Shown: positions 17,999 through 26,287 of the stretch, piece after piece
Numbering within the stretch: the first letter of the stretch is position 1
Layout of the letters: every line of letters begins with the position of its first letter
Assembly: GCF_030819175.1 (NCBI RefSeq)
Contig: NZ_JAUTBJ010000002.1
Location: 1,374,001 to 1,438,000, forward strand
DNA length: 64,000 nt
Direction of reading: 5' to 3'
Source of the DNA: Sphingomonas sp. SORGH_AS_0879
Lineage (GTDB): Bacteria > Pseudomonadota > Alphaproteobacteria > Sphingomonadales > Sphingomonadaceae
Made by a program: the position numbers and the translations under genes
Notes under the pieces: generated by a model
What the model saw: only the letters and a program-made list of their open reading frames with translations
The model's database searches: none
What the model was told of the DNA's origin: nothing

Positions 17999-19381
17999 AT
18001 GACCCGAGCCTTTAGCCACCGCCTGCGCATTGTCATCGCCACGCTGGTCCTGTTCGCGCTCAGCATGCTGATCTTCGCGCCTGGCTATGTCGAATATGAC
18101 AGCGTCGGCCAATATGGTCAGGCGCTGAGCGGTCGATATGACGACTGGCATCCGCCGGTCATGGCACGGCTCTGGTCGCTGTTCGTCGGCCATGGTGCCG
18201 GACCGATGCTGGCGCTGCAACTGGCGGGCTGGTGGCTGGGGCTGGGCGGCGTGGCGGCGGCGATCGTCGACCGGCGGCCGCGCGCCGCGCTGATGGTGCT
18301 GGCGATCGGGCTGGTGCCGCCCTGGCTGGGCTGGCAGGTCACCGTCCTGAAGGACGCGCAGATGACCGGCGCGGCACTCGCCGCCGTCGGAATCATCGGC
18401 TGGTGGCGATTGCGCGAGCGAAGCGTCCCGCCCGCGGCCTGGGTGGCGGCGGGGCTGCTGCTGACCTATGCCGCGCTGGTCCGGGCCAATGCGATCTTCG
18501 CCATCGCGCCGCTGGTCGCGCTTCTCATGCCTGCGCGCTGGCGGAGCCGGATCGCGATCGTCATCGGGCTGACTCTGGCGACGCTCATTCTGTCGCCGGT
18601 CGTGAACCATCGCCTGCTGGGGGCGAAGGACAGCGGCGTCGCGCGGACCCAGGCGCTCTACGACCTGGCGGGGATCGCGGTTCGGGTGGGGGACGATCCG
18701 AGACTGGGCCTCAGCGCCGCGGAGATCGCGGAGATCGCCGCGAAGCGATGCGTGAAGCCGTTCTTCTGGGACCCGTTGGGCGAGCGGACCCGGTGCGGCA
18801 CCTTGCTCCAGCGGTTCGAGATCATGTCGCCGGTCAGCATCTATGCCCGGCTAGCCCCCGCCATCATGCATCATCCGGTCGCCTATGCCGAACAAAGGCT
18901 GGCGCATGGAAATTCGACATGGCGCCTCTGGGTTCCCGCGCGCTGGCCCAGTGCCAGTCCGCCCGAGGCGAGCGAACCCAATGATCTCGGCCTGACGCAG
19001 CCGGGGCGTGTCGCCCTGACGTGGCAGCGCATGGCGGGGCAGTGGGTGGACGTGCCCGTCATGTGGCCGATCGTCTGGGTGACCCTGTCCATCGGCGGGC
19101 TGGCAGTGACACGGGGGCGGGGGCTGGCGGGGGCGCTGTTCGGCTCGGCGCTGGGGCTGGAGGCGAGTTTTCTGGTGATCAGCGTCGCTTCCGACTTCCG
19201 CTATCATCTGTGGCCGGTCGTCGCCTGTGCGCTGGGCATGGTGCTGGCCAAGCCGTGGCGGGGCGACCGGCGGATCGTCGGTGCGACGCTCGGTGCGCTG
19301 GGGCTCGTCCTGCTGATCGGCGGGATCGCGCGGGCGACGCTGCCCGTACCGCCGCAAAGCTATGAGGGGATGCTCGGCTGA
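17999..19381 (+). CDS. Multi-pass membrane protein, GT-C-like glycosyltransferase candidate
   Basis: This 460-residue protein has about ten hydrophobic segments. The first extracytoplasmic loop holds PGYVEYDSVGQYGQALSGRY followed by DDWHPPV, acidic and aromatic residues resembling the catalytic loop between helices 1 and 2 of GT-C glycosyltransferases (GT39/ArnT-like). A long soluble loop follows at about residues 235-330, then more helices. I do not recognise a specific family, so transfer of a lipid-linked sugar is only a suggestion. ATG 17999 is the first start after the divergent promoter region. DUF3140 follows 47 bp downstream in the same direction. Confidence 0.6.
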   Translation: MTRAFSHRLRIVIATLVLFALSMLIFAPGYVEYDSVGQYGQALSGRYDDWHPPVMARLWSLFVGHGAGPMLALQLAGWWLGLGGVAAAIVDRRPRAALMVLAIGLVPPWLGWQVTVLKDAQMTGAALAAVGIIGWWRLRERSVPPAAWVAAGLLLTYAALVRANAIFAIAPLVALLMPARWRSRIAIVIGLTLATLILSPVVNHRLLGAKDSGVARTQALYDLAGIAVRVGDDPRLGLSAAEIAEIAAKRCVKPFFWDPLGERTRCGTLLQRFEIMSPVSIYARLAPAIMHHPVAYAEQRLAHGNSTWRLWVPARWPSASPPEASEPNDLGLTQPGRVALTWQRMAGQWVDVPVMWPIVWVTLSIGGLAVTRGRGLAGALFGSALGLEASFLVISVASDFRYHLWPVVACALGMVLAKPWRGDRRIVGATLGALGLVLLIGGIARATLPVPPQSYEGMLG

Positions 19382-19428
19382 ACCCGAAAGCACGAGCGCG
19401 GCGTTGACCCGCCCGAAAGGAGCCGCGC

Positions 19429-19768
19429 ATGGCCGAGGATCACGAGCAGGTATACGCCGATTTCAAGGAGGCCGTGAACATGGCCCCCGCCGAGCTGGAG
19501 AAATTCCTGGATACCGACGAATCCCGGCAGGTCGGCCAGAAGAAGGGGCGGATCGGACGAAAGCGTCGGGCATGAATCCGGCGGCAAGATCATCGCGATC
19601 AAGCGCAAGAAGAAGGCCGATCTGACCGACGACGATTATGCGCATATGAAGAAGGTCGTCGGCTATGTGCACCGGCATTTGAAGCAGGGCGGGCCCGGCA
19701 AGGATGTCGAGCATTCGCCGTGGCGGTACTCGCTGATGAACTGGGGGCATGATCCGTTGAAGGATTGA
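19429..19768 (+). pseudogene. DUF3140 gene with a +1 frameshift
   Basis: From ATG 19429 (AAAGGAG just upstream), the frame reads MAEDHEQVYADFKEAVNM and continues to QVGQKK. It then runs into nonsense and stops at 19575 (48 codons). Dropping one G from the GGGG run at 19545-19548 restores a single frame to the stop at 19766-19768. The restored downstream part reads GGSDESVGHESGGKI, later KKADLTDDDYAHMKKVVGYV and finally WRYSLMNWGHDPLKD, the conserved body of DUF3140. The family is small, cytoplasmic and of unknown function, and often found in stress-related settings. The single extra base may be a real mutation, a sequencing error in a homopolymer, or less likely a programmed shift. The gene is otherwise undecayed, so any loss would be recent. 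Confidence 0.8.
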
Positions 19769-19781
19769 GATGCCCAGAACG

Positions 19782-19986
19782 CCGTTCAGCCTGAGCGAAG
19801 TCGAAGGCCAAGGGAATCCTGTCGCCGCAACTCCAACCACCACCCCGGCGAAGGCCGGGGTCCAGTGGCCACCAAGTCCGTGGCGCGCTCGATAGCGCAC
19901 CCCAACGGGACCCCGGCCTTCGCCGGGGTGGCAGCGGCGTGGGGTGAGGACGGGGCGTGGCCTTGGACTTCGCTCAGGCTGAACGG
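19782..19986. repeat. Nested inverted repeat filling the 19769-20073 gap
   Basis: The outer arms of 29 bases are at 19782-19810 (starting CCGTTCAGCCTGAGCGAAG) and 19958-19986, inverted with one mismatch. The inner arms of 23 bases are at 19841-19863 (starting CACCCCGGCGAAGGCCGGGG) and 19908-19930, perfectly inverted; each inner arm is itself nearly palindromic. The outer family recurs at 59881-59965. No gene is visible in the gap. Confidence 0.9.
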
Positions 19987-20022
19987 GGGATGGGGATGCT
20001 GGCTCCGAGGTGATGGGCATAG

Positions 20023-20052
20023 AAAAAGGGCCCGGTCTTTCGACCGAGCCCC
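20023..20052 (-). terminator. Intrinsic terminator of the acyl-AMP ligase gene
   Basis: Read on the minus strand, GGGCTCGGTC, loop GAAA and GACCGGGCCC form a stem with one bulge, followed by TTTTT. It lies about 22 bp after the ligase stop codon. Confidence 0.8.
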
Positions 20053-20073
20053 TCTCAAATCCCGATGGGAAAA

Positions 20074-21828
20074 TCACGCCGCGACGTCGTACGGCTTGAT
20101 CTCCCCCGCCAGATAGAGGTTGCGGGCCTTGGCGCGGCTCAGCTTGCCCGAGCTGGTGCGGGGCAGGGTACGCGGCGGGATCAGTTCGATCACGCAGTTC
20201 ATCCCCGTCACCGCACGCACCCGCTCGCGGATTTCGTCGCGCAGGCGCAGCCGCTCCTCATCGTCCGAGCTGCGGCACTGGACCAGCACGGCGGGGGTTT
20301 CCTCGCCGCCCGGCGTGGTGATGGCGAAGGCGGCGATGTCGCCCGCCTTGAAGCCCGGAAGCTGCTCGACCGCCCATTCGATGTCCTGCGGCCAGTGGTT
20401 GCGGCCGTTGACGATGATCATGTCCTTGGCGCGGCCGACGATGTAGATATAGCCCTTGGACATATAACCCATGTCGCCGGTGTCGAGCCAGCCATCGACC
20501 AGGCAGGCGTCGGTCGCGGCCTGATCGCGGAAATAGCCGACCATCACCGACGGGCCCTTGCACCACACCTTGCCGATGGCGCCATCGGGCAGGGGGGTGC
20601 CGTCCTCCTCGCGGATTTCGATGGTCATGTCGCGCGCGGGCTTGCCGCAATTGACGATGGCGCGGAAACGCTGGGGCCGGTCGGCGCCGCGTGCGCCGCC
20701 CGACAACTGCGTTTCCTCGACCAGTTCGACGCGAATGCCCTCGCCCGGCGGCATGATCGACACGGCCAGCGTCGCCTCGGCCAAGCCATAAGACGGCAGG
20801 AAGGCCGTCGCCTGGAAACCCGCATCGGCAAAGGCGTCGACGAAGGACTGCATCACGTCGGGACGGATCATGTCCGCGCCATTGCCCGCCAGCCGCCAGC
20901 GCGACAGGTCGAAGCGATCCGACGCCTTGGTCTGCGATGAGATGCGGCGCGCGCAGATGTCATAGCCGAAGGTCGGCGAATAGCTGACCGAAGTGCCCGG
21001 ATTGCGGCTGATCATGTCGAGCCAGGCGAGCGGGCGGCGCGCGAAATCCTCGGTCTTCAGGTAATCGGTCGAGACCTGGTTGGCGATCGGCGACAGGAAG
21101 CAGCCGACCAGACCCATGTCGTGATACCAGGGCAGCCAGGAGATGCAGCGGTCGCTCTCCTGGATCTTCATGCCATGGCTGTGCGCGGCCAGATTGTTGA
21201 GCAGCGCATGGTGGGTGATCGCCACGCCATGGGGAAAGCGGGTCGAGCCGCTGGAATATTGCAGATAGGCGATCGCCTGCGGATCGGCCTTGGGCAGATC
21301 CGTCTCGGGTGCGGCGCGGGTGGCGAAGCTGTCCCAGTCGACACCCTCGCAGCCCGCCGCGTCCGCAGCCGCGCCTGCCATCTGGGCGAGTTCGGGCGGA
21401 TAGATCAGCATCTTGGGGTCGCAGCTGGCGAGCTGGACGCGAAGCTGTTCGATATAGCTGTCGCGCCCGCCGAACGAGGTCGGCAGCGGCAGCGGCACCG
21501 GCCACGCGCCCGCATAGATGACGCCGAAGAACAGCGCGGCGAATTCCGGCCCCGTCTCGGCGACCAACGCGATCCGGTCCTCGGGCGCGATGCCGCTGGC
21601 GATCAGGCGGCGGGCACAGGCCAGCGCGTCCTCGCGCAGTTCGGCGAACGGATAGGCGCGGGCCAACACCCCACGCGCGTCGTGGAAATTCAGGCCACGC
21701 GCGCCCGAAGCGGCATAGTCCAGCGCCTCGCCCAGCGTGTCGAAGTCGGCGAAGCGGCGGGGGCGCGCATCCTCGGTCGGCGTCGCGATGATGGCGCGCG
21801 CGTCGTCCTGATGGTGCTCGATCGTCAT
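20074..21828 (-). CDS. Fatty-acyl-AMP ligase (FAAL, FadD-like)
   Basis: This 584-residue adenylate-forming enzyme probably activates a fatty acid as acyl-AMP for transfer to an acyl carrier protein. The A3 loop reads SSGSTRFPHGV. The STRxPxG variant is typical of FAALs such as mycobacterial FadD26/FadD32, in contrast to the STGxPKG of acyl-CoA synthetases. Other FAAL marks are SWLPWYHDMGLVG, the A5 motif PSYGLAEATL, the A7 motif WLDTGDMG and GRNHWPQDIEWAVE. ATG 21828 has AAGG nearby and gives normal length; the open frame extends much further but is antisense to recX. No acyl carrier protein or polyketide synthase gene is adjacent, so the acceptor is unknown. Confidence 0.88.
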   Translation of the reverse strand: MTIEHHQDDARAIIATPTEDARPRRFADFDTLGEALDYAASGARGLNFHDARGVLARAYPFAELREDALACARRLIASGIAPEDRIALVAETGPEFAALFFGVIYAGAWPVPLPLPTSFGGRDSYIEQLRVQLASCDPKMLIYPPELAQMAGAAADAAGCEGVDWDSFATRAAPETDLPKADPQAIAYLQYSSGSTRFPHGVAITHHALLNNLAAHSHGMKIQESDRCISWLPWYHDMGLVGCFLSPIANQVSTDYLKTEDFARRPLAWLDMISRNPGTSVSYSPTFGYDICARRISSQTKASDRFDLSRWRLAGNGADMIRPDVMQSFVDAFADAGFQATAFLPSYGLAEATLAVSIMPPGEGIRVELVEETQLSGGARGADRPQRFRAIVNCGKPARDMTIEIREEDGTPLPDGAIGKVWCKGPSVMVGYFRDQAATDACLVDGWLDTGDMGYMSKGYIYIVGRAKDMIIVNGRNHWPQDIEWAVEQLPGFKAGDIAAFAITTPGGEETPAVLVQCRSSDDEERLRLRDEIRERVRAVTGMNCVIELIPPRTLPRTSSGKLSRAKARNLYLAGEIKPYDVAA

Positions 21829-21956
21829 GGCCTTGCCTTCGTTCCTTATGCTTTTGCATCCCCGCATCGCACATGGCGAGGACGAATGAATCTTTTCCGC
21901 CGCGGATAGCGGCTTCCCGCGTTCTAAATCCGGTGTCACTGTGGCACAAACAAGGC

Positions 21957-22487
21957 GTGTCCGCCGATCGTCGCCCGCCAAAGCCCCTTGATCCCAAATC
22001 CCTGGAGCACCTCGCGCTGCGCTATGTCGAGCGATTTGCGACGACCGAGGGCAAGCTGGTCGATTATCTGGTGCGAAAGCTGCGCGAACGGGGCTGGGCG
22101 GGGGCGGATTCGCCCGCCCCGGGCGAGTTGGCGGCGCGGATGGTGTCGCTCGGCTATATCGACGATCGCGCCTATGCCGAGGCGAAGGCGGCGTCGCTGG
22201 CGCGGCGCGGGTTGGGCGCGCGGCGGGTGCGACAGGCGTTGCAGGCGGCGCGCGTGGGGGCGGAGGATCACGAAGCGATCGCCCCGCAACTGGCCGAGGC
22301 CGCGCGCGACGCGGCACTCGCCTTTGCCCGACGCAAGCGAATCGGCCCCTTCGGCCAGGGCGAGGCGGATCGGGCGACGCGGGAGAAGCAGTTCGCCGCG
22401 ATGATGCGGGCTGGCCATGGCAGTGCGCTGTCCCGCCGGATCGTCGCGGCGGCCCCCGGCGAGGTTATCGACGACGATTGTTATTGA
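21957..22487 (+). CDS. recX: Regulatory protein RecX
   Basis: RecX binds RecA filaments and limits recombinase activity. The 176-residue protein has the three-helix-repeat features: RYVERFATTEGKLVDYLVRKL, then LGYIDDRAYAEAKAASLARRGLGARRVRQALQ split over the next helices, and a third repeat near FARRKRIGPFG. Start choice is uncertain. GTG 21957 gives MSADRRPPKPLD and normal length; GTG 21933 and ATG 21873 are in frame upstream but lack a clear ribosome site. recA is not in the window. It is divergent from the FAAL gene. Confidence 0.85.
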   Translation: MSADRRPPKPLDPKSLEHLALRYVERFATTEGKLVDYLVRKLRERGWAGADSPAPGELAARMVSLGYIDDRAYAEAKAASLARRGLGARRVRQALQAARVGAEDHEAIAPQLAEAARDAALAFARRKRIGPFGQGEADRATREKQFAAMMRAGHGSALSRRIVAAAPGEVIDDDCY

Positions 22488-22613
22488 TCCACAACAAGAT
22501 GGCATCTTTCCGAGGTCCGAAAGACGCAGTTCGTCCCAGTCCGGACCAGCATAAAGTGACGGCATCGCATTGCAGGCGCGAACAATGGTGCTAGCAATAG
22601 CATCAAGGGTGCG

Positions 22614-23186
22614 ATGATGCTGGATGAAACGCCAATCAACGGGGGCGGCATCGACGGCGAGACGGCAGATACGGCCGTAGGGCTGGCGGGAGTCGTCAAA
22701 TGGTTCGACGTGACGCGGGGCTTCGGCTTCGTCGTGGCGGACGATCCGCTGTACGGGGACGTGCTGGTCCATTTTTCCGTGTTGCAGCCGCATGGTCGCC
22801 GCAGCCTGCCCGAAGGGGCGCGGGTGGAGGCGCTGGCAGTGCGCGGTGGGCGAGGCTATCAGGCGCGCCAGGTGCTCTCGATCGACCTGACCCATGCCGT
22901 GCCCGAGCCGGCGAAGCGCCCGCGCGCGACCGACCGGGTCGACCCCGTCGCGCTGGTGACGGAGGCGGGGGAGCCCGAACCGGTCGCGGTCAAATGGTTC
23001 AACCGGCTGAAGGGCTATGGCTTTCTGCTGCGCGACCGTGACGGGGCGGATATCTTCGTGCATATGGAAACGCTGCGGCGCGGCGGCATCGTCGATGTCG
23101 AGCCGGGCCAGTCGCTGGCCGCGCGCATCGTCGAGGGGCCCAAGGGGCCGCTGGCGGTCGTCGTGACGGAAAGACATCGGGAATGA
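22614..23186 (+). CDS. Tandem cold-shock-domain protein
   Basis: This 190-residue protein has two cold-shock domains. The first (about residues 23-90) has the RNP1-like GVVKWFDVTRGFGFV and RNP2-like VLVHFSVL. The second (about 122-187) has AVKWFNRLKGYGFLL and IFVHMETL. Single-stranded RNA or DNA binding is expected from these motifs. Two-domain proteins of about this length are common in alphaproteobacteria, where some act in stress or stationary-phase adaptation. ATG 22614 follows AAGGG. The stop overlaps the DUF192 gene start as ATGA, so they form an operon. Confidence 0.92.
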   Translation: MMLDETPINGGGIDGETADTAVGLAGVVKWFDVTRGFGFVVADDPLYGDVLVHFSVLQPHGRRSLPEGARVEALAVRGGRGYQARQVLSIDLTHAVPEPAKRPRATDRVDPVALVTEAGEPEPVAVKWFNRLKGYGFLLRDRDGADIFVHMETLRRGGIVDVEPGQSLAARIVEGPKGPLAVVVTERHRE

Positions 23187-23686
23187 CACGGATGAAGCGG
23201 GCTGGCGGTGCGGCGGCGCTGGCGCTGATGCTGGCGGGCGCGGGGTTGAGCGGCTGTTCCAAGGACGCCTCATCCTCCTCGACTGCGGAGACGCAGAAGG
23301 CCTCGACGGTGCCGGTCACTGTGACCACCGCGCAGGGCAAGCATGTCTTTCAGGTCGAAGCGGCCCGCACCACCGCCGAACAGGCGCAGGGTTTGATGTA
23401 CCGCACCGACCTGAAGCCCGATGGCGGCATGTTATTCGCACCCTATCCGCCGGAGGGCGGGGGGCCGCGCGTGGCGGAATTCTGGATGAAGAACACGCCG
23501 ACCTCGCTCGACATCCTGTTCATCCGCGCGGACGGCACCATCGCGCGCATCGCCGAGAATACGCCTCCGTTCAGCGAGGGCAAGATCCCCTCGGGCGAGC
23601 CGGTGGCGGCGGTCCTGGAACTGGTCGGCGGTCGCGCGGCGGAACTGGGCATTTCGGAGGGCGATTCGGTCTCCTGGCCGCGCTGA
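23183..23686 (+). CDS. DUF192 lipoprotein
   Basis: This 167-residue protein has a lipoprotein signal: basic start MTRMKRAGG, a hydrophobic core and lipobox LSGC (Cys at about 24). The DUF192 domain follows, with EQAQGLMYRTDL, PDGGMLFAPYP and the characteristic FWMKNTPTSLDILFI. It is therefore expected to be anchored on the periplasmic side of a membrane. Function of the family is unknown. It is translationally coupled to the cold-shock protein gene by an ATGA overlap; ATG 23192 is a possible alternative start. Confidence 0.88.
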   Translation: MTRMKRAGGAAALALMLAGAGLSGCSKDASSSSTAETQKASTVPVTVTTAQGKHVFQVEAARTTAEQAQGLMYRTDLKPDGGMLFAPYPPEGGGPRVAEFWMKNTPTSLDILFIRADGTIARIAENTPPFSEGKIPSGEPVAAVLELVGGRAAELGISEGDSVSWPR

Positions 23687-23738
23687 CGCGAGCGGCGGAC
23701 GCTCTGTGGATAAGACGACACCGTCGCCCCAAACCGCT

Positions 23739-23760
23739 CCCCTCCCGCAGGCGGGAGGGG
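23739..23760. repeat. REP-like hairpin identical to 3805-3826
   Basis: The CCCCTCCCGC arm, AG loop and GCGGGAGGGG arm have the same 22 bases as 3805-3826, and both are followed by a GGGGGAGGGC run. It lies in the 231-bp gap before the NDUFA12-like gene. Confidence 0.85.
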
Positions 23761-23917
23761 ATGGGGGAGGGCCCGGCCCCAGGCGATCCTGCCTGTGGCA
23801 TCGCCCTGCGACCTCCCCTTGCAGGCGACGAACAGAAGTTGCTCTCACCCCCCACGTCCCGCCCACCACACACGAACGCGGTTGAAGGGCGGCGACAGGC
23901 GGGCTACACGGCGCGTC

Positions 23918-24310
23918 ATGGGCATCAACCTCAATCCCTTCACCTGGTGGAACGGCGCCACCATCGGCACCTGGTTCGGTCTGCGCGGCAAGGCGCAGGT
24001 GGGCGAGGATGCGCACGGCAACGTCTATTATGAGGGCGGTCGCGATACCGCCGGTCGACCGCGCCGCTGGGTGATCTATAACGGCCCGAACGATGCCAGC
24101 CGGGTTCCGGCCGAATGGTTCAGCTGGCTGCATCATCAGGTCGAGGACGTGCCCGATCGCTCGCTGCCGCCGCGTCGCGCGTGGCAGAAGCCCGCCTTGC
24201 CGAACATGACCGGCACCGCTCTGGCCTATCGCCCGTCGGGTGCGCTGGAAAAGGGTGGCCAGCGTCAGGCCGCGACCGGCGACTATGAAGCCTGGACGCC
24301 CGAGGGGTGA
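23918..24310 (+). CDS. NDUFA12-like complex I accessory subunit
   Basis: This 130-residue protein is of the NDUFA12/B17.2 family, an accessory subunit of NADH:ubiquinone oxidoreductase shared by alphaproteobacteria and mitochondria. Conserved features are TIGTWFGLRGKAQVGEDAHG (with VYYEGGRD next), RRWVIYNG and the WFSWLHHQVEDVP segment. ATG 23918 begins the conserved MGINLNPFTWW; no good shine-dalgarno is seen. It lies on the matrix-equivalent (cytoplasmic) side of the complex in studied species. The stop overlaps the start of the DUF2155 gene as GTGA; this gene pair is frequent in alphaproteobacteria. Confidence 0.9.
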   Translation: MGINLNPFTWWNGATIGTWFGLRGKAQVGEDAHGNVYYEGGRDTAGRPRRWVIYNGPNDASRVPAEWFSWLHHQVEDVPDRSLPPRRAWQKPALPNMTGTALAYRPSGALEKGGQRQAATGDYEAWTPEG

Positions 24311-24975
24311 AGACGGCTCGCTGGCTGGCCGGTGCTGTGCTGGCCGCCGCACTGGGTGTCGGAGGCTGGTTCGGATACCAGTCGCTGCCCCATAAGGACA
24401 CGACCGCCGGAGACGATTCGGCGGTCAGCCAGATCCTGCCCGATCGCCCCGGCGGCGGTTCGGGAATCGAATCGGTCGATGCCGGACAGGCGACCCTCCC
24501 CACCGGCGGCACGCCGATGGCGCAGCGGGTCGCGGTGATCGGCCTGCTCAACAAGCGTAACGGCGTGTCCCGCGACCTGACGTTGAAGCCCGGCCAGGCG
24601 ATCCGGGTCGGCGATGTCGTCGTCCGCCTGCGCGCCTGCGAAAAGACCGCCTCCTGGGAGCCCGAGCAACTGACCGGCGCCTTCGTCCAGCTCGACGTGC
24701 GCGGGGCGGATCAGCGGTGGCAGCGTGTCTTCTCTGGCTGGCTGTATAAGGAACGCCCCGCGCTCAACGTCGTGCAGCACCCGGTCTATGATGTCTGGGC
24801 CAAGAGCTGCACGATGTCCTGGCCCGAAACCGGCCCCGATACGGTCCCGGCGGCGACGCCCGGCGCGGCCCCCAAGCGGTCGAGCGCGGCGAAGTCGCCC
24901 GGCGCGGACACGCCGGAAGCGGATGCACCCGGCGCGACGACCCCGGCCAACGCATCGGACAATAGCGCGACATAA
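24307..24975 (+). CDS. DUF2155 domain protein
   Basis: This 222-residue protein has an N-terminal hydrophobic segment (about residues 5-24), a signal anchor or signal peptide, so it is periplasmic. The DUF2155 domain (about 80-175) includes LNKRNGVSRDLTLKPGQA, VRLRACEKTASWEPE, FSGWLYKERPALNVVQHPVY as split segments and DVWAKSCTMSWPE. The tail is Pro/Ala/Thr-rich. It starts with GTG overlapping the previous stop. Its last 190 bases overlap aat on the opposite strand, including the conserved end of the domain. Function is unknown. Confidence 0.87.
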   Translation: MKTARWLAGAVLAAALGVGGWFGYQSLPHKDTTAGDDSAVSQILPDRPGGGSGIESVDAGQATLPTGGTPMAQRVAVIGLLNKRNGVSRDLTLKPGQAIRVGDVVVRLRACEKTASWEPEQLTGAFVQLDVRGADQRWQRVFSGWLYKERPALNVVQHPVYDVWAKSCTMSWPETGPDTVPAATPGAAPKRSSAAKSPGADTPEADAPGATTPANASDNSAT

Positions 24976-25544
24976 TCGTCGCGCCCGATCTCGACCGCGC
25001 CCATGGTCGACAGATGCGGGGTCTGGAACTGGCAGTCGAGCAGGCTGTAGCCCCCGGCCCGCAGCCGCGCGATCAGCCAGACCAGCGCGACCTTCGACGC
25101 ATCGGTGCGGCGGCTGACCATCGATTCGCCGAAAAAGGCGCGCCCCAGGCTGAGGCCATAGAGGCCGCCGACCAGTTCGTCGCCGTCCCAGCATTCGATC
25201 GAATGGGCGAACCCCATGTCGAACAGGTCGATGAACACCCGTTCGATGGCATAGTTGATCCAGGTCTCCGGCCGGTCGTCGACGCTTTCGGCGCAGAGCC
25301 GGATGATCGATTCGAACGCGGTGTCCGCCGTCACCCGGAAACGATCCTTCGCCACCGTCTTGCGCAGCGAGCGCGACAGGTGAAATCCGTCGAGCGGCAG
25401 GATGGCCCGCTTGCGCGGCTCGACCCAATAGACATGCTCGGTATCGCGGGTGTCGGCCATCGGGAACACCCCGACGGCATAGGCGCCCAGCACCAGATGG
25501 GGGGTCAGTCGCTCGGTGGCGCCGGATCCCGCGCGGCGGCTCAT
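24786..25544 (-). CDS. aat: Leucyl/phenylalanyl-tRNA-protein transferase
   Basis: Aat adds Leu or Phe from charged tRNA to proteins with N-terminal Arg or Lys, marking them for ClpS-ClpAP. Recognisable motifs are LGAYAVGVFPMAD, VYWVEPRKRAILPLDGFHL (split), INYAIERVFIDLFDMGFAHS, GGLYGLSLGRAFFGESMVS and LLDCQFQTPHLSTMGA. The protein has 252 residues, somewhat longer than E. coli Aat because of a C-terminal extension that lies over DUF2155. ATG 25544 overlaps the stop of the ParA gene (ATGA). With bpt at 1439-2212, both N-degron transferases are represented. Confidence 0.92.
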   Translation of the reverse strand: MSRRAGSGATERLTPHLVLGAYAVGVFPMADTRDTEHVYWVEPRKRAILPLDGFHLSRSLRKTVAKDRFRVTADTAFESIIRLCAESVDDRPETWINYAIERVFIDLFDMGFAHSIECWDGDELVGGLYGLSLGRAFFGESMVSRRTDASKVALVWLIARLRAGGYSLLDCQFQTPHLSTMGAVEIGRDDYVALLSDALAGVVAPGASASGVSAPGDFAALDRLGAAPGVAAGTVSGPVSGQDIVQLLAQTS

Positions 25545-26254
25545 GCCCCGGCCAGTCGCCGTTCGATCGCCTGCCACAATTGGGCATAGGCCTTGGCCGC
25601 GGTGCTGCGGGGGGCGAAGCTGGCGACGGGGGCGCGGTGCTGCCCCATCGCCTCGACCAGGCTGGCCATCGGGATGACCGGCCAGTCGGGGTGGGCGGCC
25701 AGCGCATCGGCATGGAGCCTGCGGCGGCGGTCGGCCATGACATGCACCGGCATCAACGGCACCCGCCCCCGGACATGCCCGTCCACCACCTCCAGAGCGC
25801 GAGTGGCGAGAGCCGAGGGGACGACCGGCACGACGATCAGGTCGACCGCGCGTAACACCTGCTCGGTGGTCTCGGTCAGCCCCGGCGGACAGTCGAGAAT
25901 GACCCGGTCATATCCGTCGAGCCGCTCGATCAGCTTGCCCAGCCGCTTCTTCTTGTCGATCTGGTGGAACAACAGGTCGAGGCCGCGCAGCGACTCGTCC
26001 GCACCGATCAGCGAGAGGCGGGGAATGGCGGTCGGGCGGATCAGCCGGTCGACCGCGACGTCGCGGGAAAAAATCGCCTGCGCCCGATCGCCCGGCGCGG
26101 CCCCGCCCAGCAGCCAGGTCGAGGCGGCTTGCGGGTCGAGATCCCATAACAGCGTCCGGCGCGCCGCCAGCATCGCCGCGCACCAGCCCAGATTGACGGC
26201 CATACTGGTCTTACCCACGCCGCCCTTCAGGCTGTAGATCGCGATCGCGGCCAC
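25541..26254 (-). CDS. ParA-family ATPase
   Basis: This 237-residue ATPase has the deviant Walker A motif KGGVGKTSMAVNL with the signature lysine, the A-prime motif LLWDLDPQAAST and the Walker B-like VILDCPPGLTE. It therefore belongs to the ParA/MinD/Soj superfamily that positions cargo on the nucleoid or membrane. No ParB gene or parS site is next to it, so it is probably not the chromosomal Soj; an orphan ParA-like role is likely. It starts with ATG 26254 and overlaps aat by ATGA. Confidence 0.85.
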   Translation of the reverse strand: MAAIAIYSLKGGVGKTSMAVNLGWCAAMLAARRTLLWDLDPQAASTWLLGGAAPGDRAQAIFSRDVAVDRLIRPTAIPRLSLIGADESLRGLDLLFHQIDKKKRLGKLIERLDGYDRVILDCPPGLTETTEQVLRAVDLIVVPVVPSALATRALEVVDGHVRGRVPLMPVHVMADRRRRLHADALAAHPDWPVIPMASLVEAMGQHRAPVASFAPRSTAAKAYAQLWQAIERRLAGA

Positions 26255-26287
26255 GGTTCGTCCCGACCTCCCTGATGACAGGCCATG

